Shown here piece after piece: positions 46,572 through 59,439 of a stretch of DNA of 64,000 nucleotides (positions within the stretch are counted from its first letter, which is position 1; each line of letters begins with the position of its first letter). Source of the stretch: Mucor racemosus (Eukaryota; Mucoromycota; Mucoromycetes; Mucorales; Mucoraceae); NCBI GenBank assembly GCA_027405735.1, contig JAPEHQ010000002.1:434001-498000 (forward strand). Reading direction: 5' to 3'. A model generated the notes under the pieces. The model saw nothing but the letters and a program-made list of their open reading frames with translations, searched no databases and had not been told where the DNA came from. The position numbers and the translations under genes are program-made.

Positions 46572-49003
46572 ATTTAATAACGAAATATTTTACCCCGAGA
46601 AAACTGGTTATAATACCCGTGTTCCAGGTTTATAATTGTGCGTTTATACATAATCATATGTCTAATACGTATTTGCTTTTTTAAGCAAGTTTTGTGTAAA
46701 TTAAATTTGTTAGCTTCTTTCTTTTGCACTAGTAATTATTAAATCATGAAACATTGGAAATAGTTTCAGTTAAATATATAATGCTCTGTTCAAAAGGACA
46801 TTGTATGCGTCTAGCAACAGATAAAATAAAATCCTGGGCATTGATATATAACATATGCCTGATTTAAAGATAAAGGAATTATCAATGTTTTGCAGTCGTG
46901 TAACGAAAAGACACCATTGTTTGTTATCCAATGCATCATGAAAATGCCCTTTTACGCAGTTTTTCCCTTGATATCCCGATTGAATTTGAAATCATCCAAG
47001 ATCATAATGAGATATCTGGGAATAGCTTAGATTAACTATTGATGAGATATCCCGAAAAGAATAAGGGATTGAGGGATATATATCAATTACAAAAGCGATA
47101 CATGTCTCGTATAATCAAGATTTGAATTCATGCAATAAGAAATGCATTGAATAGCAATCTTATGTTTTATATACGCGCAAAAAGAAATGGCATGTCATAG
47201 TTTATATATTTGGCTACATTTTACTCTGTGCAATGTATTTATGTAGTCTATAAAGTATTCATTTTTGATATTTTCACGGTGGAAAATTGATTCAGACTAA
47301 GATATCACTCTATATACATATAATTTCATACTACAGACGTGATTAAGAATAGCCATTTTATAGAATAAATTTGAAAGATGGCAACATAAACAATTAATGC
47401 ATACAATAAAGTTGCATGATTAGAATGTACCGACTAGAACCTCAACTAGACTTATATATCTTGGAATCTGCAGTCTAGCATGAATTGTCGGTAAGTTTAG
47501 TAAATCATTTAAGGATGTTGTTTAAGGTTTCTCTAGTGCATAAAAGAGCAAATGTCATCTACACGTGGACTGAAAAAAAAGTTACAACAGTAAAACTGAT
47601 TTCCATAAAAGTATAAAGGAAGAATGACATTGTATGATATTATCTCATTGAAAAAGCTTTGTGTATCAATATATTCTAAAGTTCCTTTATTCTTATACAT
47701 GCAACCTTCAAAACGCAATAGTAAAGTTTTCAGCATCTAAGTGCAAATGCATAAAGCCCGATTGTAGCTATAATATACATAAATGAACAACTACATGTAA
47801 TGCTAGCTAAAGCAAATTAGTTGTAGTAAGATTGCAGGAATAATCGTTCCTGACATACTTGAAAGCAATGAAATTTCCGGCACCTGCTTCTTGCCATAGA
47901 AAAGTATTAATTTGGTTCCTGGCTACCACGGTTGCTTTATTCTATTCGAATTCCATTTTTGGTTTTGTTGGATAAAAACATGTAATATTTTACATATCAT
48001 TGGAAAGTCAGTCGAATTTAATGGATTGTTTCATAAAGAGATTAAATCAAATAAGCTGTTGTGAGTCTCTCTTTTCGAAAGCACAGATGTATAGTACATA
48101 TATAAATCTCGATATTGAGCATTCAGACATTTAGTGAAATATGCGCTTTTGGTCAAAAGATAAAGGAGCAATCCGAATTTACCTTAATTAATTTTAAATA
48201 TACGACGACTCTTTAGTCAATGATTACTCTCTCAGCTTCAAAACTCGCGTGGGCACTTTCTAAAAAGATGGTAAAGCAATGATTTATTTAAAAAGATACT
48301 GGAGGTTTTGGACCAAAACCATGATAGAATAGAGTTCTGAAATAATTTTTGATAATTTTAAAAACAAAGTATCAATGTATGATGGTTTGAGTATATGTAT
48401 AGTCTTATCTGATTTACATGTCAAATACTACATGGGTAAGCAGCTTATTTTTTCAATTGATGAGTGTAATGGCAAAGGAAGAATATGAACCTATGTATGA
48501 TACAGTAACATGGAATTAAATCAGGCCATTCATAATACTTTTATCATTCTCCATAAGCTAAAATATGTTATGCACATCGTATAAAGCACATTCTCTCTAC
48601 TTTTTCGAAACAATTCACTTGTAATTATAACCTAATGCCTTGGATTTTTATAACATCGGCTAAAAAAGCTATTCCTGGAAAACGATAGCTCTTTTGTAAT
48701 GATTTATGGAAATAGGGTCAGCTCGGATCTTCCCTTACCATTTAATCAAAAATCAAGTGCTCGGGGATCGTATCTGACATTTTCACGTTTACTGGGTTAC
48801 TCATTTCGACATGTAAGACAACTTTACCCATTATCTCTTTGAAAAATGTATATATAAATGGCTTTAATTTCTTTAAATATATACCTTTTTCTTTATACTA
48901 TATCATTATAAATTTACAAAAAGGATCAAACTTAGTTGTCTTTATACCAAAACTATACCTTTTTTTTATTTATTTATTTGTTTCATTCCATATACCATAG
49001 CCT

Positions 49004-50866
49004 ATGAACTCTACAGAATCACATTTGATGAATCGTTCTAATGAACTTGAAAATCATCATACTTATGTTCGAAAAAGAACAAGAGCTACAGCAGAGCAAC
49101 TTGCCGTGCTTGAAGATACATTTGCTGTAAATGTCAGTCCAAACAGTAAACTCAGAAAGCAATTAGCCGAGCAGTTGAGCATGAGTGAAAGATCGATTCA
49201 AATTTGGTTTCAAAACAGAAGAGCAAAAGTGAAACATATGCAAAAGAGAGCTCAAATGCAAATGCAACAGGCTGCTATACGTGCTCAATTATATCATTAT
49301 CATCAGCAACAACACGGTATGATGTCTCCTTATGGTACTCCTGGTCTTACACCTCAAATGATTCCATTACATTATCAACAACAGCAACAACAGCAACAAC
49401 AGCAACATCAGACACCTTTATTTTTCCCTCCTCCGTATATAAGTAATAGGATACCGTTACCAAGAGCTCAAAGTGTAGATGCTGTTTCTTATTATGGAAA
49501 CCAAAATGATCTAGCTCGTTCTTCTTTTCCAACTCCTGGCCCTGAACCATTTATGCCAAAAGGTAGTGCAACTCCACCTCCTCCCCATATGGTTCCACAG
49601 CATCAATATAATTCCATGGCAAACTGGTCGATTTCTCCAAACTATCCTTTATTAGATAATTCGACTAGAATGTCAAGACAAAGTATGCCTCCTTCCTATA
49701 ATCCTTTATCTCATACCTTAGTCGATGATATTACTTCTAATGATGTAATGTCTTCTAATCACCCTGAATTCGGTACTAATGACTATCATGTTAATTCGGA
49801 TGATAGACAAGAAGATTTCCCTGATTTTGTCCATGGTCAAATGTCTCCATCTCCAAGTCCTAATAGAGAAGACCTCAACACAAGCAGTTCTTACTTTAAT
49901 GATTCTGAAATGAATAGTGATGGTACAGCTATCAAATCAGGTGTAACTGATGAGCCGGCTTCTACTAATGAATCTGATACGTGGATTTCTTCTTCTCCTA
50001 GTAAGTTGAATCAATATAATTTAAATTCACATAGTCTTAACATGTTTGATATAGATATTGAATCTACTGAATCAATTGCTAATAAAGTCAAGGAAAACAC
50101 TTCTTCGGCTGCTCCATCTGAAGAAGATACAACTATAAATTCTTCTAATTTAGTGATACCTAGCTCTTCTTTATCAATTGAACAAGACGGAAACTTGGAG
50201 AATCATTGCTTTAATGCTACAACGCTGACTATTGGTACTTGGCGCCGCCTTAAGTTTCATTCAAATGATTTAATCTGTCTCTATAAACCAAATCAACAAG
50301 CATTTATGTGGTTTATCACTGAAGGTGGCTCTCGTTTCAAAGTTGAATTTTCATTAACAAGTTTGGTTAGTATTGAATATACACCTTCCCTTGATAATAA
50401 TGGGGAATCTACATCTGATGTTCACTTTTATATGTCTCAACCTCCCCTTTTCTACATGGAATCACCTAATGAAAAAGAAGGTCAATGGATTCAATGCAGT
50501 GATTTCACTGAAAACAAGCAAGCATCAAGATATCTTCGTCATACGCTCCAGGGTTCTCAATTAAAGCAAGATTTACTTAATCTAATGAATGATAAAGAGG
50601 ACCTCCGTAAATTCATTCGCTTTTTAGACCCTGCCTCTCCAAATACCAGTACATCATCTTCGCTGACCACACCACTTTTACCATCTCAGCAACAACAACA
50701 ACAAAATCCAATTATGGTGGTTCCATCTGCTTCATTTTACCCTGTTTCTTCATATTATTGCTATCCCAATGTCACTACTGCCTCTATGCCATTATCATTA
50801 AGTAATAACTCATCTCTTGTACCTAGTTCTGAGCCACCCGTATTTGCAGGTGGTTTCTATGCTTAG
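49004..50866 (+). CDS. homeobox transcription factor (620 aa)
   Basis: Single exon. The homeodomain occupies about residues 22-81 (RKRTRATAEQLAVLEDTF ... IQIWFQNRRAKVKH), with the diagnostic recognition helix WFQNRRAK at 68-75 and an N-terminal basic arm for the DNA minor groove. It is a typical 60-residue domain, not a TALE type. Then come Met/Gln-rich and polyglutamine stretches (49375-49410), a long Ser/Asn/Pro-rich region with many SP sites, and a second ordered block at about 403-555 (LTIGTWRRLKFHSNDLICLY ... GSQLKQDLLNLMND). As far as recalled, similar LTIGTWRR-type blocks occur in fungal Phx1-like homeobox proteins and may be a regulatory domain. Target genes cannot be deduced. It is the only gene between 44.5 and 64 kb apart from transposon remains. 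Confidence 0.93.
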   Translation: MNSTESHLMNRSNELENHHTYVRKRTRATAEQLAVLEDTFAVNVSPNSKLRKQLAEQLSMSERSIQIWFQNRRAKVKHMQKRAQMQMQQAAIRAQLYHYHQQQHGMMSPYGTPGLTPQMIPLHYQQQQQQQQQQHQTPLFFPPPYISNRIPLPRAQSVDAVSYYGNQNDLARSSFPTPGPEPFMPKGSATPPPPHMVPQHQYNSMANWSISPNYPLLDNSTRMSRQSMPPSYNPLSHTLVDDITSNDVMSSNHPEFGTNDYHVNSDDRQEDFPDFVHGQMSPSPSPNREDLNTSSSYFNDSEMNSDGTAIKSGVTDEPASTNESDTWISSSPSKLNQYNLNSHSLNMFDIDIESTESIANKVKENTSSAAPSEEDTTINSSNLVIPSSSLSIEQDGNLENHCFNATTLTIGTWRRLKFHSNDLICLYKPNQQAFMWFITEGGSRFKVEFSLTSLVSIEYTPSLDNNGESTSDVHFYMSQPPLFYMESPNEKEGQWIQCSDFTENKQASRYLRHTLQGSQLKQDLLNLMNDKEDLRKFIRFLDPASPNTSTSSSLTTPLLPSQQQQQQNPIMVVPSASFYPVSSYYCYPNVTTASMPLSLSNNSSLVPSSEPPVFAGGFYA

Positions 50867-51224
50867 TTATTTTTTATGCATCTCTTTCTTTTCTTTTATT
50901 GTAAATAAACATGTATCCTTTTTTTTCTTAAGCATTCAAGATTATAATAACAATGAAAAGGCTCATCTAGAGCATTATAAAGTAACCGAGCGCGCACTTA
51001 TACTGGACTAAAACTCACATCGAAGCACTACAATGTTCATAAGATTGCGTCCTTATCTCACTAACACTGCTGAATTATAGTAACTTCAAAATAATAAATG
51101 AACTTGTTTCATTTCTCGCACCTTGAAATGTTTATATTCAAAATCTTATGTTAAATTGAACAATCTTATCATTCAAATGAATATGCATTATTTTACTGAA
51201 AAGAAGGTAACATTGCATGTTATG

Positions 51225-51256
<32 letters not shown>

Positions 51257-52689
51257 CACTTCTAGAAAGGCAACACGAAAAGTGTCCAGTGCCTCTGTAA
51301 GATACGCATAAAGAGATGTTTTTATTTGTTGGGGACGTTTATTCATTCTTCGTTCTGAGTATTCGTTTTGAAATAGATTATCTGTCAAATGTCACTTTGT
51401 AACCTTAAAAAGTAATTCTCGTATTACTGGAATTATTAAAGTGGTACACATACTTTACGCACAGTCCAAAACTCAATGCGTATGCTTTTTAGGGGAATAT
51501 CACGAAAGAAACGGTATCCATAAATTGAAATTAAACATCTGCATTGTTGTTAAAGTCCTTGAAACAACAGACATGTCAATTGCTTCGTATTTATTGATTA
51601 AATTTCAGAGGTATGCCATAGCATTGACTCAACTACCGAACTATATCTCACAATAAATACCGTATATGAAATGTAGCATTCCATATCCGTATTCTTGTAA
51701 AAACAAATGGAAGAGCAGCAACAAGTATTATTTCAAGAGTGGTCGGTGTCGCCCTATGTCACATCACACAAATTATTTGATCAGCATCCAATTAACCGTA
51801 TTCAAAACAGATAGTTTGTTACATGATCGATATTTGTATAATTATCAAATATAAACGGCATGTGGTGTGATTTCTCAACGATTTACGTTATTACAACTCC
51901 TCTTCTTTTGTTTCTTGGTAAAAATAGTTAATGTATGCCAATATTTATTAATTGTTGTCAATCCATTGGTGCTATTTTTGTTTTATAAATATATTAGTAA
52001 TTGGCCTGAGAACTCAATTTTTACTGTCTAAAATCCGAAGGTTCTCTTTCCAAGTAACAACCTTACAACTAAAGGAGACCCAGGGAAGCACTCCGAGAAA
52101 GAAGTTTTGCTTTCATTAGTTTTGCCCTGAAAACAAAGGCTCGGTAACGGCCCGCCAGTTAGTCCGCGATTTTAAAATAGATTTGGAGGTCTCGAACCTG
52201 AATTGGAAATTACAATCAAATTGACATCTATCATAATCAAATAGCAATTGTACAGAGAAATATAGGATTATTGTCAAATGGTCTGATCTTGTTTGTCATT
52301 AAAAAGATACTTTATAATTTCACAATAGAAGGAAAAATGTTTTGGTTTTGGTTTAGCCAGCAAATGAAAATGGAAACTTTAATTCGTGTGAGCTCATTTA
52401 AATATTCAACAAAAAAAGCTGTACTTATTTGGTCATAGTAAAGTACCTGTAATGTTATTTGATAGCGTAATTATGAAAAATATGTTGTTACATTTATTTC
52501 TATACCGTTTTCTGTAGTTTAAGTGAACATAAAACATCATTTAATACCGTGCCATATGTGCTTTATAATTTGCTAAAAGATGCAATAACTAAGATAGGCT
52601 TTTCTAAATATTACACTACAAATCACATATTCTGCATTATTAAAACTCTGAAATATCAATTGCAGCTTATATATTTTAGTTTTACACCA
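50867..52689. other. no gene recognised
   Basis: Downstream of the homeobox gene. It contains a (TA)n(TG)n microsatellite (about 51224-51256). Frames at 51123-51854 are short and low-complexity. A less AT-rich patch (about 52070-52200) ends in a tRNA B-box-like word on the minus strand, but no tRNA fold was found. Confidence 0.5.
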
Positions 52690-53720
52690 GAATTTATGAA
52701 AACTATACGTATATGTCTCACGAAAAAATCAAGAGCAGGTAAAAGTATCTGCTTTTTCCTTAAAAACTGGTCTCATTTTTCATCTCTGCTCAACTTTTTT
52801 TTTTCACTAAATAACACCAAGGAAAAATTATATGCAAATTCACCTGAGATGTTTACCTTTAATCCAAAAGCACGTCTCCAAAAATATCTTACCTTTTGCA
52901 GTTGGTATAACCTTTTCAGTGCTAAGGTTTCAGATTTTTACGCGTATTTCACTGTTAAAATTTAAAAAATTTGCGGCTTCATATCTCCACAAAATATTAA
53001 GCTATATTAAAATTTCTTAATTAATCAAAAAAAACTTACTTGTTTTGAAGTGCTCTATAACATGTTCCAGTAAAAAAAAGTTCAGAGCACTTTTATTTTG
53101 TTCATTTTTTGGCATTTTTATAGTAGATTTCAAAATATCCGTTATATTGAGCAGTACTTTTTTTTGTATTCGTGTCACAACGCTCGTTGAGTTCTCTTGA
53201 GCCCAATTTAGTTTTTTCAATATATTAATTCTTCGTGGAGATATCCTCAAAAATATATGCAAAGAGATACCCTCGCTTCTAGCTTCAACTTTTCCCCTGT
53301 ATGCCCTCATCCCAAAGTCTGAATTTGAAAAAAAAACGGCAAAAACCTCGTTTTCTCTACAGAAAGTGCAGATAGAAGGTTCATTAATAGTTCGATCGAT
53401 AGATGAGTTTGCTGTATATTATTTACATTACTTTGATTTAAATACATGCTTATAAAAAATTATGTATATCTTTAAAAAACCTCCAAAATTTAATATGAAA
53501 CGTTTGTCTAAAGTTTTTTTTAGATGAATGTAAAATCCAAAACTGTACAAAACTAATTTGATACGTTAGTTTAAGTTACTTTGCAGTTCATGAGCTATAA
53601 AGTGAATTTGTTTTTGAATCATTTTCTGATTCATGCAACAACAAATCGATTTTTAAACTCAATTATTATAGGTTTCAAGCTGTAATAAAAATTATTATTT
53701 GATTGTATCGGCAAAAAGTT
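52690..53720 (-). repeat. repeat G, copy 3 (inverted)
   Basis: Inverted homologue of 16140-17090 and 23500-24420. Characteristic words on the minus strand include CTCAGGTGAATTTGCATATAA, TCCTTGGTGTTATT and CGTGGAGATATCC-type blocks. The E module is absent. The 138-codon frame on the plus strand (52549-52965) overlaps this repeat and is not conserved as protein. Confidence 0.7.
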
Positions 53721-54189
53721 GACGTTATTCATTGAAAAAAATGCCAAGTAGCTTTCACTAGGATAACGATATTTTACAGTTGTCATCATTGACGTAATAT
53801 CCTAAACTCCATTAAAATCTGTACAACAAAATTTTCAAAAAAATTAACACATACAGTAAAATGAGTTACAGATTCATTTTTGGCAGCTAATTTTACCCTA
53901 AAAACTTTGGTTGCCTGATCCTCAGCAAAACTTTTTTAAACAAAATATCAAAATTCTCCAAATTGTTGAAACTACAAAAATGAAAATAAAAAATAAACAT
54001 TTTTGATTTAGGATTTACAGTTATGAGGTTTAGGGGTCTAAAAATCATCCAAAAAAAAAACCACCCCTGAAATTTTAATATGTAATAAAACATTGAAAAA
54101 CAGGAAAATTTAGTTTAGAAATCTTTATATGCAAACTTATTAAAATCTAGAGATAATTGACATTTTGGATTAAATTTCTAAGCGGGGGA

Positions 54190-54900
54190 AAGCAAGTGTT
54201 TTATTTTTGAAGCCTTTATACTCGCTGAGAAATTAACATGAATAGAAATAAGTCTTTTGGCAAGATTCTATAGCATCTCAAATATAACCCTACATTTTTC
54301 ATTTCCTGATTATCTATTGAAATGGGGGCATGCTCCAATTTTCAATATCACCACATAAAAGTGTATAATCAGATATGCATATATGACTGAGTTTGAATCC
54401 AAAAAGTTCAAAAAAATCTTTGTATGTTTAATTGCTCACAGAAATGCATAGTAAGTTAGACTAGCGTATTAAATGTCTTAGGTTCAGTTTTTAATTCTGA
54501 ATCGATCTGTGTAGGTTTTGAAAATGTTTTTCTCATAAAATCTCTAGTAGATTTAATGTTAAAATTTAATGGTTTTTGGTCAAAAAGTACCCTTCATTCA
54601 AATGCAACCCTAAAATATTTTGTTTTTACATTATATGTAACCAAATTATCTACAGAATGAGTATTTATACGTAGCTGTTGTAGCCCTATTTTTCGTGGAG
54701 ATATTAATTTTTTTTGATCATTTTTTTGTATGACTGAAAATTTACCCTTGTATATCCTCGTCCAAAATAGATCATTTTTTGTATCACCAAAAATCAATCA
54801 TTCAATCTCAATTTTCTCAACGAAAAATTAATATTTTTGACGAGATAAAATTCGTTGGATAGACGCTAATCAGTACTATCCTATAGTTTTAGCTTTGCAT
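54190..54900 (-). repeat. diverged G-like repeat, copy 4
   Basis: Faint resemblance to G in the same orientation as copy 3: TTTTTCGTGGAGATAT, TGTATATCCTCGTCC and TCTCAACGAAAAATT in the same order and spacing style. Much more diverged, so boundaries are approximate. Confidence 0.4.
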
Positions 54901-56754
54901 ACCTATCATCGCTTCATGGATCTCTATAACAGAAAAAGTGCTCTCACAAAATTTATAAAAAAATAAAAAAGTCTTTACAGCGATCCAAAACCTAAATATC
55001 CTAGTAGAGAATGAAAAATAAAGTAGACTGTACTTAATAAATATCATTGCAATACCTTAGTATATTTTCCAGTTATTTTTATTTCAAATGCGATTTCTCA
55101 ATTTTAAGCTGATCATTTCTGCATCATTATCACTACGGCCAAACTATGCTTCCTATGGGCATAATGGTCTGCACAGATGCGCAGAATAATTTTTTTTTGT
55201 AGATCAGGAAGCCCAGATGAGGAGATCAATGAGATCAAGATTTTTTAGTCAATTTATTAAAATATATCAATCATAATATAATTAATAACGAAGATAATTT
55301 GAATGGTTTAAAGCAGATGTGAGTTACTCTGATTCAACAGAATTGCCTTATTGACGAGATATATCAATTTGAAATTTGGGGTTTGAAAGAGTTCTGCCGA
55401 TGTGCTTCTTTCCGGTGCCAAATGGTAACAACGACAACAACCTGTTTGGTAACACTAAAAGTATTTATGCCTTTGTAAATTTTTGTTTGTAACACACAAA
55501 ATTGTTTTTCTTTCCTACTCTTTCCTCAGCTCTTTGATTTACTTTTAAAACTACAACAAAAAGACCAATATTTTTTTATAAACTGAAATCAAGAAGCAGG
55601 TACAAGTACATGTTTTTCCTATTGTTTATTTGGAAATAAATTATTAAGTCTTAATGTTAGGGCGCGTTATAATATCTTTTTCGAACAAAAAAGCATCCAG
55701 AACTTAAGCATTTTGTTCCATTATCTACGTTATAATCAATGCTTTTTTGGTCTAAAGTCTATATCTACCTGGAGAAAAACTGGTTGTTATATCAGAATCT
55801 AGATATAGCGCTACAGTAGTCGTATTATCAGGATACTGTTATTGTTACACTATTAATAGCTGTTGTATCACTTGATAATCTCTTCTATATATAATCTCAT
55901 TATCTACATTGAATAAAACTACATGTTTAAATATACACAATGAATAACTAGAAAATAAAGTTAAAACTAGATATATTTATTGAGTATATTGTAGGTAAAA
56001 GATAACCAATCCATCTCGAACGACATCAGGATTCAGGGTATTTATATGTTTTGGAAGCGTGGATATAGAGTCTACAATACAGAGTGTATGAAAGTATGAT
56101 TTCATCTTCTTGAAGAACTAGTTGATTACAACATGATGATATAATAGGTTGGCCATAGCAAGTTTAGTAGGATATGACCAAGTTAAGTATATAGGATCTT
56201 CATGCTTGATTTACTTTAGACCGTGAATGTTGATACAAATGGAATAGTTGAATTCCATTTCCAGGAACGAGTTCATGATTGGCTCACTTCAGGATCTCAG
56301 GCTACACCATTTCATCATAGACTAAATGTAACATAACTAAATGAAATAAAATTGGCATACATCATTATCACCTCATACTCATCCTTCTATGCTAAGAATA
56401 ATGTCTACATAATCCTTTGACCACTTCTACTAGTAATACATGTACCCAGTATAGTCTATGTCCTAAACACTACACCTTTTACTCTTGTCTAATTCTTATT
56501 AGTTTTGGTAAAACACTGGTGATTATAAAAGTATGTATAGCATTGACTTGATTTGAATGAGTGAATAAAATCACGTTAGTCTATTTAGTTCCTAAAAAGT
56601 ATTTGTTTCTATTTAGTGGCCAACAGCTAAGAAGAAAAAAACAAGATGTTGTCTTGTATATCACTACCAACTATCAAAGGTACACCATAATTATTACTTA
56701 TTAGCTTGTTATTAATAATTGATTTTACTAATAATTAATTTTTATAGGTCAAAG
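54901..56754. other. no gene recognised
   Basis: AT-rich. A possible LTR-like stretch (56229 to about 56631, TGTTGATAC...GGCCAACA, with GATTATAAAAG and GAATAAAATC inside) lacks a matching target duplication and was not called. No coding sequence was found. Confidence 0.45.
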
Positions 56755-56763
56755 TAAGTTTGT

Positions 56764-56862
56764 TCTGGTAAAGCATTAAATAAATTGGCTTGGGACAAAG
56801 AGATTAAAAAGGTGGCAATAGGTCCCAGTGATGGCCATGTGTATGTTTATGACATTGGAGAG
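56764..56862 (+). pseudogene. best-preserved dynein intermediate-chain fragment
   Basis: An uninterrupted frame reads SGKALNKLAWDKEIKKVAIG and PSDGHVYVYDIGE, ending at GGAGAG|GTAAGA, an intact splice donor. This is the final WD40 blade of cytoplasmic dynein intermediate chain. The upstream frame is closed by TAA, so it is only a fragment with no promoter or start. Confidence 0.8.
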
Positions 56863-58565
56863 GTAAGACTAAAACCCAATGGAAATTACCTCTAACGCAA
56901 TAATTATAAAGTAAGACTATATTATCATCAAATAAACTACCACACAATAATAGCACGTATAAAGGTTTTATAGTAATAAGCTTGAATCAAGTGGGTACAA
57001 CACCGTGAATTCTTGAAAAAGTTCTCAGGTATTATAAAATCTCTTATTTTTAAGACTTACAAAGCTTATAAGCGGAATATTAATTTCAAAAATTATTCTT
57101 GTTCAGATCATCAAATTTGACATTTTTAAATTTTTTTTTTCGGATTTTGCAAATCTAGAGTTAATTATACTACCAATTATAAAAGCAAAAAATATACACA
57201 TATACAGAATTTAGCGCTCTATTTGCTCAATAAAAAATAACAAACATTTTTATCGCAAAATATTACATGAAAATCCTTTAACCAAAAATCCGTTTTTAGG
57301 TCAAAAGTGCAAACTTTTATTACTTAACATTTAATATTAAGCTTTTATAAAATGTGTATTAGCTATGGCTACAATTTCTCTCACATTGTAGTATATTTAA
57401 ACGTTGATATTGGTATCAAAATTTGATTTTTCTGTTTTTTGATCAAAATCATGAATGTTGGTAAGGATAAAATGAGCCCCAAAAATGTCCGCTACAAAAA
57501 CTGAATTTTCAGACCGTACGTGGTTAAGTATAAGAAAAGTTGAAAAAAAAAACGCTTTTTTATTTAAAATTTAGATATATACCATAGTGTAAGGTATAAG
57601 AGACTTAGCCGTTCGATCTTGCTATAATGCTCAATTACGGCGTCACTTTGCAGGCTTGCTTTTGCAATTTTTTAACGAATCTATGATATGACAGACGGTG
57701 GTTCTGGTAGAAAAATGTATGTTTTTATGTTAACAGATATTGCCTATTTTGCTTAGTTTATGGTCTGTGCGCTGTAATGCTGCTTTTGTATTGGCTGAAA
57801 TGAACAATTTATCAGGGTTTTAATTGCGTTAAATAATGTAAAGCCTTGAAAATAATCCTTTTCTACGTGTGCTGTTTCTCTATTTTTGTTTTCATATTCC
57901 AAGGATACATTCACCGTTTGATATGGTATATCAGACTATCAAGCTGATATTCTTTTCTTTTATCTGAATACGCATGCTGACATAAAGAATTAATATTTTT
58001 AATATAGGTAGCAGTGTTATATTAGAGGCTGATATTTTTATTTAATTGCATTCTAAGATCAAATATCATTATATACTACTGTACTGTTGGACGTATTTCT
58101 TGATTACCAGATCAAATCGAAGGCAACAAAAAAGATATTTATATCTACTTAATAAAAAGCTAGAACTGGCTACAAACTCACAAAATGTTCCAGAAAAGTG
58201 ATAGAATTTTAAATGATATAGAAACAAAAATAAAAAAAAAGAATAATCTAATGTCTTGTATAATAATCATAGTTTTGATCGTAGCTATGCTAGAAAACAA
58301 ATCTTTTTACATCTGACAATCGTAAACTAAAATAGTAAGTTTAAAGGTTAATTTGTTTAAATTTCATGTGTGATAAAGTAACATCTATAATCTTAGATTT
58401 GGATTGCATACAAATTTAAGCAGTAAGTGGTATTTAAGTTTATGCTCGAGTAAAAAACATTGTTGCTCTAAACATTATAGCTACAATATGAACATATTTA
58501 CAAATGATGATAATCGTAAATATATTGGCTCTTGCATGTATTGCTCTATTACATCAACAACGTAT

Positions 58566-59233
58566 TGAATTGTGTTTGCAATAAAATTGAAGTAACTTTA
58601 TAAAAATGAAAAATAAAATAAAAAACAAAAGCGTTGATAATACAATTATAGTCTTTCCACGGTTTTATTGTGATTAAAAGAAATCTGAAGAAAAGGAATG
58701 ATATCTTCATAAAGTATGCTATATTTATAGGAATTGTAAAATAGTGGATGTTTGTGTGTTGATGCCTATTTTACAGATGTTCAATCATAATGTCTTTTAT
58801 TGACATTCTTTTATAAGATACTTGGTTGAGATGTTGATACTTTGTTTGATATGATAGAATATCATTAGATGGATGTTGGTCTTTCAACATTCCAGTTATA
58901 ATTTAAAATGCGACTGAGCTTATTTTTATGGGATGTGATTCCTTATCTAGAATTACTACAACTGCGATTTTATGAGCAGGAGTTTTGGAATATATTATCA
59001 ATGCAAAATAAGTACAGCTTTATATCATAGGTGTCGTGTTGTAGAAGATTGTATTTTGATCAGGAATACTTCTTTTTACAGGCCCCAGCAGTATAGAGTT
59101 TCCTCGTTATGCTTATTGGGATCTAATTGGAGCTCAGTCCTTATGGAGCGAGATTCAGGTACGAATCGAGATCAAATATTTTTCTGAAATGATAATGGCG
59201 ACTTTGGTCTATAAAAGGTGTCATTTCATTGCA
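58566..59233 (+). mobile_element. element J (668 bp), class uncertain
   Basis: Absent from the related R1 copy c, which reads CGTATTGAATGGTATTATTG near 30645-30660. Begins TGAATTGTG, ends TTTCATTGCA and is flanked by GTAT (58562-58565, 59234-59237). Its last 45 bases recur at 1-45 with the same end point. TG...CA ends and a short duplication fit an LTR, but the length and a TATA-like TCTATAAAA only about 25 bases from the end are odd. It contains exon-like open stretches (58908-59030; about 59057-59280). Confidence 0.6.
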
Positions 59234-59439
59234 GTATTATTGTCTATACGATCTATCTTAATAAAGAAAAACGTAATTTAAAAGCCCATTCCAATAAAAA
59301 ATGCAATAAAATTTTGAGAAATGCACGATGCTCATGTACAAACCAATTTGAGCTCATACAATCAGCTCATTATGCTCATGGTCAGATTTTATTATTATGC
59401 ACAAATAGGGATGATGGTATGCTCATGGTCAGATTTTAT

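Larger units (their letters stand above)
44525..49003. other. 4.5-kb repeat-poor non-coding region upstream of homeobox gene
   Basis: No gene, and no match to repeat families R1, G, F, K, H or D. It contains TA-rich tracts (45051-45075), a 29-base A run (45909-45937) and an AAC microsatellite (about 46548-46571). Part of it is probably the long upstream control region or 5' UTR of the homeobox gene. A CT/T-rich block and a possible TATA (TATATAAATGG, about 48849) lie just before that gene. Confidence 0.5.

Noticed and set aside
52180..52215. tRNA-like B box (GGTTCGAGACC on the minus strand)
   Set aside because: No A box at proper distance and no acceptor or anticodon stem could be folded around it.
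52549..52965. 138-codon open frame
   Set aside because: Overlaps the inverted G repeat; other G copies do not keep the frame.
56229..56631. Possible LTR, TGTTG...CAACA with TATA and AATAAA-like signals
   Set aside because: Flanking pentamers (GTGAA and GCTAA) do not match and no second copy was seen.
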